DNA of 35,961 nt. Origin: Candidatus Gastranaerophilales bacterium. GTDB lineage: Bacteria > Cyanobacteriota > Vampirovibrionia > Gastranaerophilales > Gastranaerophilaceae. Below the pieces are notes generated by a model. It saw only the letters and a program-made list of their open reading frames with translations. It was not told where the DNA came from and did no database searches. Shown here one piece after another: positions 24,501 through 30,896 of the stretch. The DNA lies in NCBI GenBank assembly GCA_944323425.1, contig CALUSL010000004.1, forward strand, positions 65,778 through 101,738, given 5' to 3'. The position numbers and the translations under genes are program-made. Every line of letters begins with the position of its first letter. The stretch's first letter is position 1.

Positions 24501-25983
24501 AATCTATATTCCCGCGTCCGCTTATCGACATATAAGGAAGCGGACCGAGGTCAAATCCGACTATGTCGTGTATCGGCACGAGCATATAGTGTGCGGTTTT
24601 TAAATCCACACTATCCGTTGATTTTATTTTTATTTCACCGGCGCCGAATGGTTTTAGCTCTGAAAAACCTTCAATCGTCACATACTGCTTTTTCTCTTTG
24701 TCCGCAAATACTTTTGTATAAAGATTTACATGTTTCCCCGTAAATTCCAAATCCATTTCGCACGGTGCAACAATAGGCTTTTCTTTGAGTATATGAAGGT
24801 CCGTCAATTTAGATTTTCCGTAAACCAGCGGATTTTTTAGCGTTCCTTTTAAAGTAAGCTCTCCCCTTAAATCTCCCCAGACACCGTATTTTTTAAGCTT
24901 TTCTACCGAATGGTTTGTGTTGGGTGCTGCAGGCAGCATGCTTATCAGGCTGTGAAGATTTGCAGACGGAATTTTTATACCTAAATCAAAATTCGGATTT
25001 TTGGTTTTAATATTTTTTATTCCGCCTGAAATATCGAAATTCCAGCCATCATTTTTTAGCACCAGATTCTTAATCTGCAGCTTTTCATGTTTTATATGCC
25101 CTTTAAAATCAATATCCGTAGTCCCTTCAACATACAAAGACTGCCCTTCATCTTTCATAATCAGTGCTGCATCTTGTATGCTGCCGCGAAGCTTAGCATT
25201 GGATTCGATATCAAAATCAGCATTAAAAACACCGCGTATTGATTTTACATCCATTCCGGAAAATTCAGCTGCATACGCACTATATGGAGAAATGTCAAAG
25301 TTTTTTACGTTTCCTTTTACTAAGAAGTCTCCTCTGTCAGCATATTTTAAAGCCGGCAGTTTTGTATTTATATCAACATTGAACTGTGATGGCTTTCCAT
25401 CTGCGCTAAGTGAAGCTTTTGCTGCCAGAGATATAAATTTTTTGTCTTTAAAGCTTCGTATTTTCAGGTCATCGAGATTGAGAACAATATTTTTTTTGAG
25501 TTTTTCATCATTAAATTTTATTTTTGAATCCGTAATTACTCCGTTTAATCGGACAACTTTCATTATAGAGTTTTTTTTCACTATTTTACAGGTGCCGAGA
25601 TAAAAATCACCATTTACATTCCGTCTGATATCGGTGTCAAAATTTTTCAAAACAACCTGAGAAACGTTAAGATGTCTGAAAATAAGCGGCAATAAACGGA
25701 TTTTTGCGGCAATTTCATCAGCACTTAAAACTTTTTTATCATTCAAATCTATCAGTTCAGGATTTTTTGCGGAAATTCTCAATGAAAAATCAGGATAAGC
25801 TTTAAATGAAAGCATTTCCGTTTTAAAAACAAGTCCTGTTCTGGATTTAAGAATAGAATTTATCGATCCGTTTTCTGCAGCGTTGTTCAAAATAAACGGA
25901 ACTCCAAAAAGGTATAAAGCCTCAGCTAATACCATTATTAGTAAAAAAGATAATAGAATATATTTTATGATTTTTGTTTTCAT
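21523..25983 (-). CDS. AsmA/YhdP-like large envelope protein
   Basis: A 1486-residue protein with one N-terminal membrane anchor (residues about 6-30) and a long beta-rich periplasmic body. The first 130 residues follow the AsmA pattern: a basic start, S-F-K-A-Y-P-D-F-S-L-R-I, then V-L-S-A-D-E-I-A-A-K-I-R-L-L-P-L. The C-terminal 250 residues (F-E-I-N-D-G-K-M-P-K-L-G and later G-T-Y-D-I-P-E-S-F-A-D-L-N-V-Y-G) resemble the AsmA-like C-terminal region seen in YhdP/TamB-type proteins. Such proteins are thought to bridge inner and outer membranes for lipid transport. The gene is coupled to a polyprenyl synthase and lepB. Confidence 0.78.
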   Translation of the reverse strand: MKTKIIKYILLSFLLIMVLAEALYLFGVPFILNNAAENGSINSILKSRTGLVFKTEMLSFKAYPDFSLRISAKNPELIDLNDKKVLSADEIAAKIRLLPLIFRHLNVSQVVLKNFDTDIRRNVNGDFYLGTCKIVKKNSIMKVVRLNGVITDSKIKFNDEKLKKNIVLNLDDLKIRSFKDKKFISLAAKASLSADGKPSQFNVDINTKLPALKYADRGDFLVKGNVKNFDISPYSAYAAEFSGMDVKSIRGVFNADFDIESNAKLRGSIQDAALIMKDEGQSLYVEGTTDIDFKGHIKHEKLQIKNLVLKNDGWNFDISGGIKNIKTKNPNFDLGIKIPSANLHSLISMLPAAPNTNHSVEKLKKYGVWGDLRGELTLKGTLKNPLVYGKSKLTDLHILKEKPIVAPCEMDLEFTGKHVNLYTKVFADKEKKQYVTIEGFSELKPFGAGEIKIKSTDSVDLKTAHYMLVPIHDIVGFDLGPLPYMSISGRGNIDLLTKGTVFDGEAIGEFNFKNTDAMLKGLNTRIENAQGYLDFKGKDMIFSMEKARIQNCPVSVKGTANLDGHIDFKIESPSIFTGELVSIVNGSELLKSKKVFTEKIEKTSGMAKVDIELKGIVKNFSDLKDVSDLDFAGVVHLKNNTVNIKELPQISNINGKISFDNKDASADISTKVFDSLISLRAVLKDNEKALVKLKSDNLKIDELIDFALNIDGKKTRFPRTNSIIAFEAQYKGNPYQINLNNITANGHIKPGNVHEKDDLFIKSGDFSLKNNTFRLKKFDTAIFNTTAHADLHIHNVLDTAPRYNGNLTIVNFNIADFNKIRNMKMLPGSLKKALLAYENYEGRADVRLECVNNKVSGEIRLLDLKFLQSAYKIPITIDSGNIFINNNKITLKSINANFDNVPIFINAYVNGLSSDSEMKGYFTTKVTETFVNKYINEHLSYPLKPKGDITLTAEITGTPEKYNVETKLRLEKEADIYYMGANLDDTNEEREINADISVRKNDIKINSLNYVRYMTSQNDYVYPRKIISVFGNIRHDKNKFFLNNLHIVTENNANVKLFNVLFKKSVLKKGMFNCNITLNGDAAAPKVLGRAGMLELDMPLYTTLIKDVSMQFTPSVVNVEMNGMSYDSDFVLKTVIKNRPALPIVVDSLKISSKSLELDKILDSLTQVTLNTGIKLDDDTDVTQKTDKKQNDMLSNIIIKKGEISADRMQVRGLPATKYKALFKLDRDLVLKVENLTFEIAEGFVQGMAKYDFKTGKVSAEVMAKHVDANKIATAIFEAKDQIFGYLNGSMMFSTRGNTEEERLGNIAGTVYFEINDGKMPKLGSVEYLLKASSLFKSGITGVSINNFLDLIAPIKTGYFNSIKGLLLISHGKAKNVEIFSSGDNLSMYIKGTYDIPESFADLNVYGRLTKKADNILGPVGNMSFNSLLNLIPGFKLDRKDKTAIIKELNKIPGVEFNDTQYRIFNAKINGNINSDKYVKYFKWIE

Positions 25984-26130
25984 AGATTATATTTGAAACG
26001 GTATTCTCCGCCCCGTAATGATTCGCGGCTATTTTGCGCCGGAAAGATTATTGCCGTTTTCCTAATTATATAATAGAAATTTTTTAATTATATATATTAT
26101 TTAGATATTTAACATTTGTTATTTTTGCGG

Positions 26131-26159
26131 TTGTCATTAGTAAAAATTACTGATAAAAT
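26131..26159 (+). promoter_or_regulatory. extended -10 promoter of the skp leader
   Basis: TTGTCA (26131-26136), 17 bases, TAAAAT (26154-26159) with TG at 26151-26152 (extended -10). Predicted +1 is near 26166, exactly where the first leader hairpin begins. The rest of the gap from 25984 holds only AT-rich sequence, with possible minus-strand -10 boxes for the AsmA-like gene. Confidence 0.6.
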
Positions 26160-26165
26160 CAGGAG

Positions 26166-26346
26166 TAAATCAGACAAAAATTTCGCACCCATTCCTGAAA
26201 CGCGATTTTGAATGTCTGATTTAACAAGGTGAACACTCTGCTTATGCAGGGTGTCCGCCACCTATTCCGGTAAATGTTCTAAGAATCGGACTATCTGAAT
26301 GTCAAATCATAGAAACATCCGGAACAATTTTTAGAGGAGATGAATA
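26166..26346 (+). promoter_or_regulatory. structured 5' leader (three hairpins) before skp
   Basis: About 181 bases of predicted leader. Hairpin 1: AAATCAGACA (26167-26176) pairs perfectly with TGTCTGATTT (26213-26222). Hairpin 2: AGGTG/CACCT (26227-26231, 26259-26263) around ACACTCTGC/GCAGGGTGT with a 4-base loop. Hairpin 3: TTCCGG/CCGGAA (26265-26270, 26319-26324) with ATGTT/AACAT inside. No U-tract follows any of them. The ribosome-binding AGAGGAGA comes directly after hairpin 3. It does not match a riboswitch class I can recall. It could be a cis-regulator or a separate small RNA. Confidence 0.55.
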
Positions 26347-26838
26347 ATGAAAAATTTTAAAACACTTATTTTTGCCCCTTTAATGGGACTTATGCTAGCA
26401 ATCGGTACAATCTTCTGTACAAATCTGCCGGCAAATGCTGAATTTACAGTAGGTTATGTAAACTACAAACAGGTTGAGAGCAATTATGAATATGCAAAAA
26501 ATGCATATAAAGAAATAGACGCAAAATATCTCGAAATTCAACAGTTTTTAATGGATAAAGAGAAACAGTACAAAAATATCGAATCCCCGATAAATAAGAA
26601 AAATTTTGAAGAAGATGTACAAAAAGATTTCAAAGTTAAAAATGATGCCTTCACTAAATTCAAAATGAAAAAAGCACAGGAAATTGAAACGAATATACTG
26701 AACGCAACAAAGGCTGTGGCTGCAGAAAAACATATTGATCTTGTTGTCGATTACAGTGTAATATATACAGGCGGCATTGATCTGTCAGAAGATGTAATTC
26801 TATATCTGAACAGTAACAAAAGCCTGAAAAAGAAATAA
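26347..26838 (+). CDS. skp: Skp/OmpH-family periplasmic chaperone
   Basis: A 163-residue protein with a signal peptide ending about N-L-P-A-N-A-E. The mature chain has the OmpH layout: F-T-V-G-Y-V-N-Y-K-Q-V, a Lys/Glu-rich coiled coil (about 45-120), then I-D-L-V-V-D-Y-S-V-I-Y-T-G-G-I-D-L-S-E-D-V, matching the family's closing beta-strand and D-I-T/S-x-D-V motif. Skp holds outer-membrane proteins in the periplasm, so this supports a diderm envelope. AGAGGAGA is 6 bases upstream of the ATG. Confidence 0.85.
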   Translation: MKNFKTLIFAPLMGLMLAIGTIFCTNLPANAEFTVGYVNYKQVESNYEYAKNAYKEIDAKYLEIQQFLMDKEKQYKNIESPINKKNFEEDVQKDFKVKNDAFTKFKMKKAQEIETNILNATKAVAAEKHIDLVVDYSVIYTGGIDLSEDVILYLNSNKSLKKK

Positions 26839-26859
26839 ATTAAAGCAAAATAAACGGAC

Positions 26860-26889
26860 AAAAAAGGTCTGACACTGTCGGACTTTTTT
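26860..26889 (+). terminator. rho-independent terminator after skp
   Basis: AGGTCTGAC pairs with GTCGGACTT (26865-26873 with 26877-26885, two G-T pairs) around a 3-base loop, with A-run before and T-run after. It lies only 25 bases before the next start codon, so the phosphorylase gene may depend on readthrough. Confidence 0.8.
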
Positions 26890-26914
26890 GTTCTAAAGAA
26901 CTTTAGGAGCAATT

Positions 26915-28216
26915 ATGAGATTTGTGGATTTAATAGAAAAAAAGAAAAAAGGTCTCGAGCATACAAAAGAAGAAATTGAGTTTATAGTGTCTTCTGTGAC
27001 TAAAGAGACTGTTCCGGACTACCAAATATCAGCATGGCTTATGGCCGTGTATTTTCAGGGAATGACAGAAGAAGAAACTGCTTGCTTTACCGGTGAAATA
27101 ATAAAATCCGGAGAAGTTATAGACCTTTCTTCAATAGGCTCTCATATTGCTGACAAACATTCAACAGGCGGCGTCGGAGATAAAATTACTATCATTCTAA
27201 TTCCGCTTCTTGCAGCATGTGGTGTACCTGTTGCAAAACTTTCAGGCAGAGGACTCGGACATACAGGAGGTACTATCGACAAGTTGGAATCTATTCCGGG
27301 TTTTAGAACGAATCTTGAGATACCTGAGCTTATTGAAAAAGTAAAAGAAACAGGACTCGCTATTGCCTCTCAAACTCAGAAGCTTACACCTGCTGACGGG
27401 AAACTATACGCATTGAGAGATGTGACGGCAACTGTTGATTCGATGCCTCTTATTGCTTCGTCTGTTGTGTCCAAAAAAATCGCATCCGGAGCAGATTTTG
27501 TTGTACTTGATGTAAAATGCGGCTCGGGTGCTTTTATCAAAACTAAAGAAGATGCAAAAAAACTTTCTGCTTTGATGATTGGTATTGCAAAAAGACTCGG
27601 CAGAAAGTTTAATGCTGTTATAAGCTCAATGGAACAACCTCTCGGCAGAATGATAGGCAATTCTGTTGAGATAGAAGAATCGATTGATTTTCTAAAGGGG
27701 ATAACAACACCTGATATAAAAGAGTTGACTTATGAAATAGCAGCTTTGACATTACTTCATTTTGGAAAAGCAAAAACAAAAGAAGATGCTTTTTCTATGA
27801 TTGACTCCGTAATTCAGAGTAAAGAAGCGCTAAAATATCTTGAAAAACTTATAAAATCACAGGGCGGGAATAGTGAAATTATCACTAACTACAAGCTTTT
27901 CAAACAGCCGTTATTCTCTTTTGAAGTAAAATCAGAATCAGACGGATTCGTCAAAAATGTGGATGCATACAAAATAGCCTATGCTTGTAAATTGCTTGGT
28001 GCGGGAAGAGAAAAGAAAACAGACGGTATTGATTACTCCGCAGGTATAAAACTGAACAGAATATATTCTGAATATGCAGCTAAAAATGATACAATAGCTA
28101 CGCTCTATTCAGACAGCGAGGAAAAACTGAATTCTGCAATCTCTATAGTGAAAAGCGCTTTTGAGTTTTCATCGCAGAAGCCGGACGATAGAAAAGTAGT
28201 CTATGAAATAATTTAA
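26915..28216 (+). CDS. deoA: pyrimidine-nucleoside / thymidine phosphorylase
   Basis: A 433-residue nucleoside phosphorylase II family enzyme that cleaves thymidine or uridine to base plus (deoxy)ribose-1-phosphate. Signature segments: D-K-H-S-T-G-G-V-G-D-K, L-S-G-R-G-L-G-H-T-G-G-T-I-D-K-L-E-S-I-P-G, and A-D-G-K-L-Y-A-L-R-D-V-T-A-T-V-D-S followed by I-A-S-S-V-V-S-K-K. Length matches the bacterial pyrimidine-nucleoside type (Pyn/Pdp); specificity for thymidine versus uridine is undecided. AGGAG at 26905-26909. It lies just after a terminator and has no obvious promoter of its own. Confidence 0.93.
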   Translation: MRFVDLIEKKKKGLEHTKEEIEFIVSSVTKETVPDYQISAWLMAVYFQGMTEEETACFTGEIIKSGEVIDLSSIGSHIADKHSTGGVGDKITIILIPLLAACGVPVAKLSGRGLGHTGGTIDKLESIPGFRTNLEIPELIEKVKETGLAIASQTQKLTPADGKLYALRDVTATVDSMPLIASSVVSKKIASGADFVVLDVKCGSGAFIKTKEDAKKLSALMIGIAKRLGRKFNAVISSMEQPLGRMIGNSVEIEESIDFLKGITTPDIKELTYEIAALTLLHFGKAKTKEDAFSMIDSVIQSKEALKYLEKLIKSQGGNSEIITNYKLFKQPLFSFEVKSESDGFVKNVDAYKIAYACKLLGAGREKKTDGIDYSAGIKLNRIYSEYAAKNDTIATLYSDSEEKLNSAISIVKSAFEFSSQKPDDRKVVYEII

Positions 28217-28342
28217 CAGGCAATACGAAAAATTCTCATATTCGGGCACTATGAAAACTAGTCCGTAGGTATGATTTTTTATTATACATATAAAGATTTT
28301 GGCAATAATTCCGACAATTACAAAAAGATTGTCGAGGTGATA

Positions 28343-28552
28343 ATGAATTCTACCTACATTGAATATCCTGCTTTAATTTACAAGAGCAGAAAAAATCATG
28401 TTTTCGTAGCAAATTGTATAATGAAAAAACTGGTCGGTTACGGAAAGACAGAGTCCGAAGCCGTGACCAATCTCGAAAAAATATTGAACAAGAATATTCA
28501 GGAGTATTTTGTTCGAATTAAACCTGTCTACAATTTTATTCCTTTGACTTAA
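28343..28552 (+). CDS. HicB-like small protein
   Basis: A protein of about 69 residues when started at the ATG at 28343, which has GAGG five bases upstream; the frame is open back to 28271 without a better site. The pattern Y-P-A-L-I-Y-K-S ... V-F-V-A-N-C ... L-V-G-Y-G-K-T-E-S-E-A-V-T-N-L-E is that of the HicB antitoxin partial RNase-H-like fold. No HicA-like toxin (a short basic protein with G-S-H) is adjacent, so it may be an orphan. Its stop overlaps the stop of a convergent 53-residue gene. Confidence 0.6.
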   Translation: MNSTYIEYPALIYKSRKNHVFVANCIMKKLVGYGKTESEAVTNLEKILNKNIQEYFVRIKPVYNFIPLT

Positions 28553-28710
28553 CCTGCCAATTCTAAAGATAGGCTGATTTTAGGCAGTTTTTTTGCTTTT
28601 ATTTTGGGCAAGCTCTGTCTTATTTTCGGGACATAATCGAGCAGCTCTGCATCGTAGTTCACTGCTGCAATAAATGAGTTGAAGTTGTATTTTACTTTTT
28701 CTTTTTTCAT
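28549..28710 (-). CDS. 53-residue basic hypothetical protein
   Basis: An ATG at 28710 on the minus strand with AGAGG seven bases upstream opens a 53-codon frame: M-K-K-E-K-V-K-Y-N-F, a middle with Y-D-A-E-L-L-D-Y, and a Lys/Pro-rich tail ending L-E-L-A-G. It has no signal peptide or membrane segment. Its TAA shares two bases with the stop codon of the convergent HicB-like gene. The good ribosome-binding site and a possible promoter at 28783-28811 argue it is real. No family recognised. Confidence 0.5.
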   Translation of the reverse strand: MKKEKVKYNFNSFIAAVNYDAELLDYVPKIRQSLPKIKAKKLPKISLSLELAG

Positions 28711-28782
28711 GTAAAAACCTCTATTTACTTTTTATACTTCCATCATTATTAATAAAACATTTTTTGATAAAATATTGCTATT

Positions 28783-28811
28783 ATTATAGACGGAAGATTA
28801 AAAGTCTGTAA
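28783..28811 (-). promoter_or_regulatory. possible promoter for the 53-residue gene
   Basis: On the minus strand TTACAG (plus 28806-28811), 17 bases, then a perfect TATAAT (plus 28783-28788). The -35 match is weak. The leader would be about 66 bases. Confidence 0.35.
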
Positions 28812-28858
28812 CAACCCGATATTTTAAATATAAGAACAGTTTGTGGATAGTCAAACTT

Positions 28859-29290
28859 TTAGTATGCTTTTATCAAGAAAATCTTAATCCCCTGCTCCAG
28901 GCGTTCTACTCTTTTTACATATTTCATATCAGCTTTGGATGTTAAAATTAAAACAACAGCCGGAGTTTTGCCTGTCAATTTTGCATAGTACAAAGACTGA
29001 CCAACGCTTTCTGCCCATTTTTTTGCAAAATCAAATTCAATTGCATAGTCTGCAGAGAGACAGTCCACTCTCGTTCTGTCCCAGAGTACAAACTCCCGTC
29101 TTCCGAAAGAGGGTTTGCACCATTGCTCTACATAATAACCTTCTTTCATCCCTGAATTCATAGATTGCGTTTCATAAAGCGATTCCGGCACGTCTGCCAT
29201 ACCAAAAAAGAAATATCCTGCTGCTGATATGATAATAACTACTGCAATGTTTATATACCTGATTATCTTTTTTAAAGTTTTCTTTTTCAT
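28859..29290 (-). CDS. membrane-anchored nuclease-like protein, unknown function
   Basis: A 143-residue protein with a basic start and one membrane segment (about 13-30). The soluble part contains R-V-D-C-L-S, A-I-E-F-D-F-A-K-K-W-A-E and G-Q-S-L-Y-Y-A-K-L-T-G-K-T-P-A-V-V-L-I, with Asp76, Glu85, Lys90/91 and Gln98 placed in order. This layout recalls restriction-endonuclease-like (PD-(D/E)xK) folds, where an Asp, a Glu and a nearby Lys bind metal and a helix with Gln follows. That reading is inference, and the E-x-K spacing is not canonical. It starts 23 bases after the ABC ATPase gene on the same strand. Confidence 0.55.
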   Translation of the reverse strand: MKKKTLKKIIRYINIAVVIIISAAGYFFFGMADVPESLYETQSMNSGMKEGYYVEQWCKPSFGRREFVLWDRTRVDCLSADYAIEFDFAKKWAESVGQSLYYAKLTGKTPAVVLILTSKADMKYVKRVERLEQGIKIFLIKAY

Positions 29291-29313
29291 AAAATGCTAT
29301 CTGCTTTCCATAT

Positions 29314-30108
29314 CTAGTTTATTTTGCAATAATAACTGCCATCTTTGCATTCAACACTGATATCTGCATCAAAAACAACAGAAAGATTTTCAGAAGTCAG
29401 TACGTCAGCAATCGGACCTTTTTTGAATATTGTTCCGTTGAACATCAGTGCTACGTGAGTAATTTCCGGAAATATTTCGGACACATCGTGTGTTATAAGT
29501 ACAACGGGCACTTTTTTTGCCAGTTTCTGGATTGTTTTTATAAAAGCTGTGCGTGATTTTATGTCAAGTCCTGTTGTTGGCTCGTCGAGCACGAATAACT
29601 CGGGGGTGTGAACTAATGAACGGGCTACAATACATCTTCTTAGCTGTCCTGTACTCATTTCACATACCTTTTTCTCAGAAATATTCGATATTTCAAGAAA
29701 GTCCATGGCTTTTTCTGCTTGCAGAAGCTGCTCTTTTGAAAATTCGTGATGTTTGAAAACACCAAGCGCACTGTGATATCCGCTTAAAACGACATCAATA
29801 GCTTTAACTGACGGACTTCGGGTTTCGAACTTGTAGTGCAGATCGTTTGTGATTATACCTATTTTGTTTTTCAGTTCAAAAATGTCCTGACGCTCTTTGC
29901 CAAAAATTAATTTTTTATATGGATGACGGGCATTCGGGTATAAATCATTGGAAAATAGTTTTAAAAGTGTTGATTTTCCGCTTCCGTTTGCTCCCAAAAT
30001 TGCCCAATTTTCGTCAGGATAAATTTTTAAATTTATATCATGCAAAATATCTGTGAGTCCGTAACTCACAAATACATTTTCAAAATCTATAACCGGCTGT
30101 TTTTCCAA
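29314..30108 (-). CDS. stand-alone ABC transporter ATP-binding protein
   Basis: A 264-residue ABC ATPase: Walker A G-A-N-G-S-G-K-S-T near residue 40, signature M-S-T-G-Q-L-R-R (instead of L-S-G-G-Q), Walker B L-F-V-L-D-E-P-T-T-G-L-D, and switch His in I-T-H-D. No permease or substrate-binding gene is adjacent. The overall form resembles ModF-like or metal/iron-type ATPase components. It starts with TTG at 30108, with GAGGA about 9 bases upstream. The start region is divergent to the beta-barrel-like gene and lies in an inverted repeat. Confidence 0.85.
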   Translation of the reverse strand: MEKQPVIDFENVFVSYGLTDILHDINLKIYPDENWAILGANGSGKSTLLKLFSNDLYPNARHPYKKLIFGKERQDIFELKNKIGIITNDLHYKFETRSPSVKAIDVVLSGYHSALGVFKHHEFSKEQLLQAEKAMDFLEISNISEKKVCEMSTGQLRRCIVARSLVHTPELFVLDEPTTGLDIKSRTAFIKTIQKLAKKVPVVLITHDVSEIFPEITHVALMFNGTIFKKGPIADVLTSENLSVVFDADISVECKDGSYYCKIN

Positions 30109-30160
30109 TGTCTTTTCCTCTTTTTCTCAGTATAATACAATGGAAAAAGACATGGAACAG
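30097..30160. repeat. imperfect inverted repeat spanning the divergent ABC / beta-barrel start region
   Basis: Arm 1 (30097-30118, read on the minus strand) and arm 2 (30142-30160, plus strand) both read GGAAAA(A)GACAT(T)GGAA...CAG, differing by small gaps. Arm 1 covers the TTG start of the ABC gene; arm 2 covers the spacer of the predicted promoter for the beta-barrel-like gene. Confidence 0.45.
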
Positions 30161-30169
30161 TTGTATAAT
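30141..30169 (+). promoter_or_regulatory. predicted promoter of the beta-barrel-like gene, leaderless
   Basis: TGGAAA (30141-30146, 4/6), 17 bases, perfect TATAAT (30164-30169). The predicted +1 is 30176, the A of an in-frame ATG. Another TATAAT at 30131-30136 is an alternative. Confidence 0.45.
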
Positions 30170-30175
30170 ATGGAT

Positions 30176-30796
30176 ATGAAAAGATTTTGTCTATATATAG
30201 CGGGTTTCCTTATTTTTACCGGTATGGCTGCCGGTGCTCAGGATGAAATACTGTTTAATGCCGGCGAGGGTATAGATTTTCGTACAAACAAGCCTGTATC
30301 CGTAAATGTATATGAATACAAACCGCCTGAGCGTTTTGAGGCAAAAAGCTATCGGGATTTTAATCCTGCGTCACAAAAGGCTGTATCCTTTAGTCGGGAA
30401 AAAACTTTCGGAGATTTTTCAATAGGAACAAGGCAGGACGGCATATTTACACCTGAAAGCTATTCACAGACGAATTCTTATTATTCGAAATACACAAAAA
30501 ATAAGTTTACACTAAATACCTCTTATCAAAATAAGGCATTGACATCATTTACGGAGCAGCGTCGCGGAACCTTTATTTTTTCTCCGGAATATAAAATTAA
30601 TGACAAATTTTCCTTTCAAAACAGATATTCGACCAGTCTGCTTGACAGAAGCAGACAAAATGAGCTTGTTTTTAGTGTTAAGCCGTTCAAAGATGACCGG
30701 GTTAATTTTGACGTCGGAGCTGGGCAGGTTTATTCAATAGAAACGGATATGCCGACACGCTCGCGTGTAAATTTTTCTACTAAGTTTAGATTTTAA
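30176..30796 (+). CDS. outer-membrane beta-barrel-like protein
   Basis: A protein of about 206 residues. The ATG at 30176 gives a compact signal peptide (M-K-R-F, hydrophobic core, M-A-A-G-A-Q-D) and sits at a predicted transcription start; in-frame ATGs at 30140 and 30170 are alternatives. The mature chain is rich in alternating polar/aromatic strands (for example F-T-L-N-T-S-Y-Q-N and V-N-F-D-V-G-A-G-Q-V-Y) and ends with V-N-F-S-T-K-F-R-F. The final Phe preceded by alternating hydrophobics is the usual C-terminal signal of outer-membrane barrels. Family not recognised. Confidence 0.62.
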   Translation: MKRFCLYIAGFLIFTGMAAGAQDEILFNAGEGIDFRTNKPVSVNVYEYKPPERFEAKSYRDFNPASQKAVSFSREKTFGDFSIGTRQDGIFTPESYSQTNSYYSKYTKNKFTLNTSYQNKALTSFTEQRRGTFIFSPEYKINDKFSFQNRYSTSLLDRSRQNELVFSVKPFKDDRVNFDVGAGQVYSIETDMPTRSRVNFSTKFRF

Positions 30797-30896
30797 AAGC
30801 CAATTTATGAAGTATTGTAACGATTATGTATCTTTTTTAAAGGTTTCAATACCATGAACCGATAAATAAAACATAAACTTTGTAGGTAGGCTATAT

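Noticed and set aside
26227..26263. Hairpin 2 of the skp leader as a T-box antiterminator (GGGTG...CCGC look-alike)
   Set aside because: No specifier stem or full T-box consensus is present, and the downstream gene is not amino-acid related.
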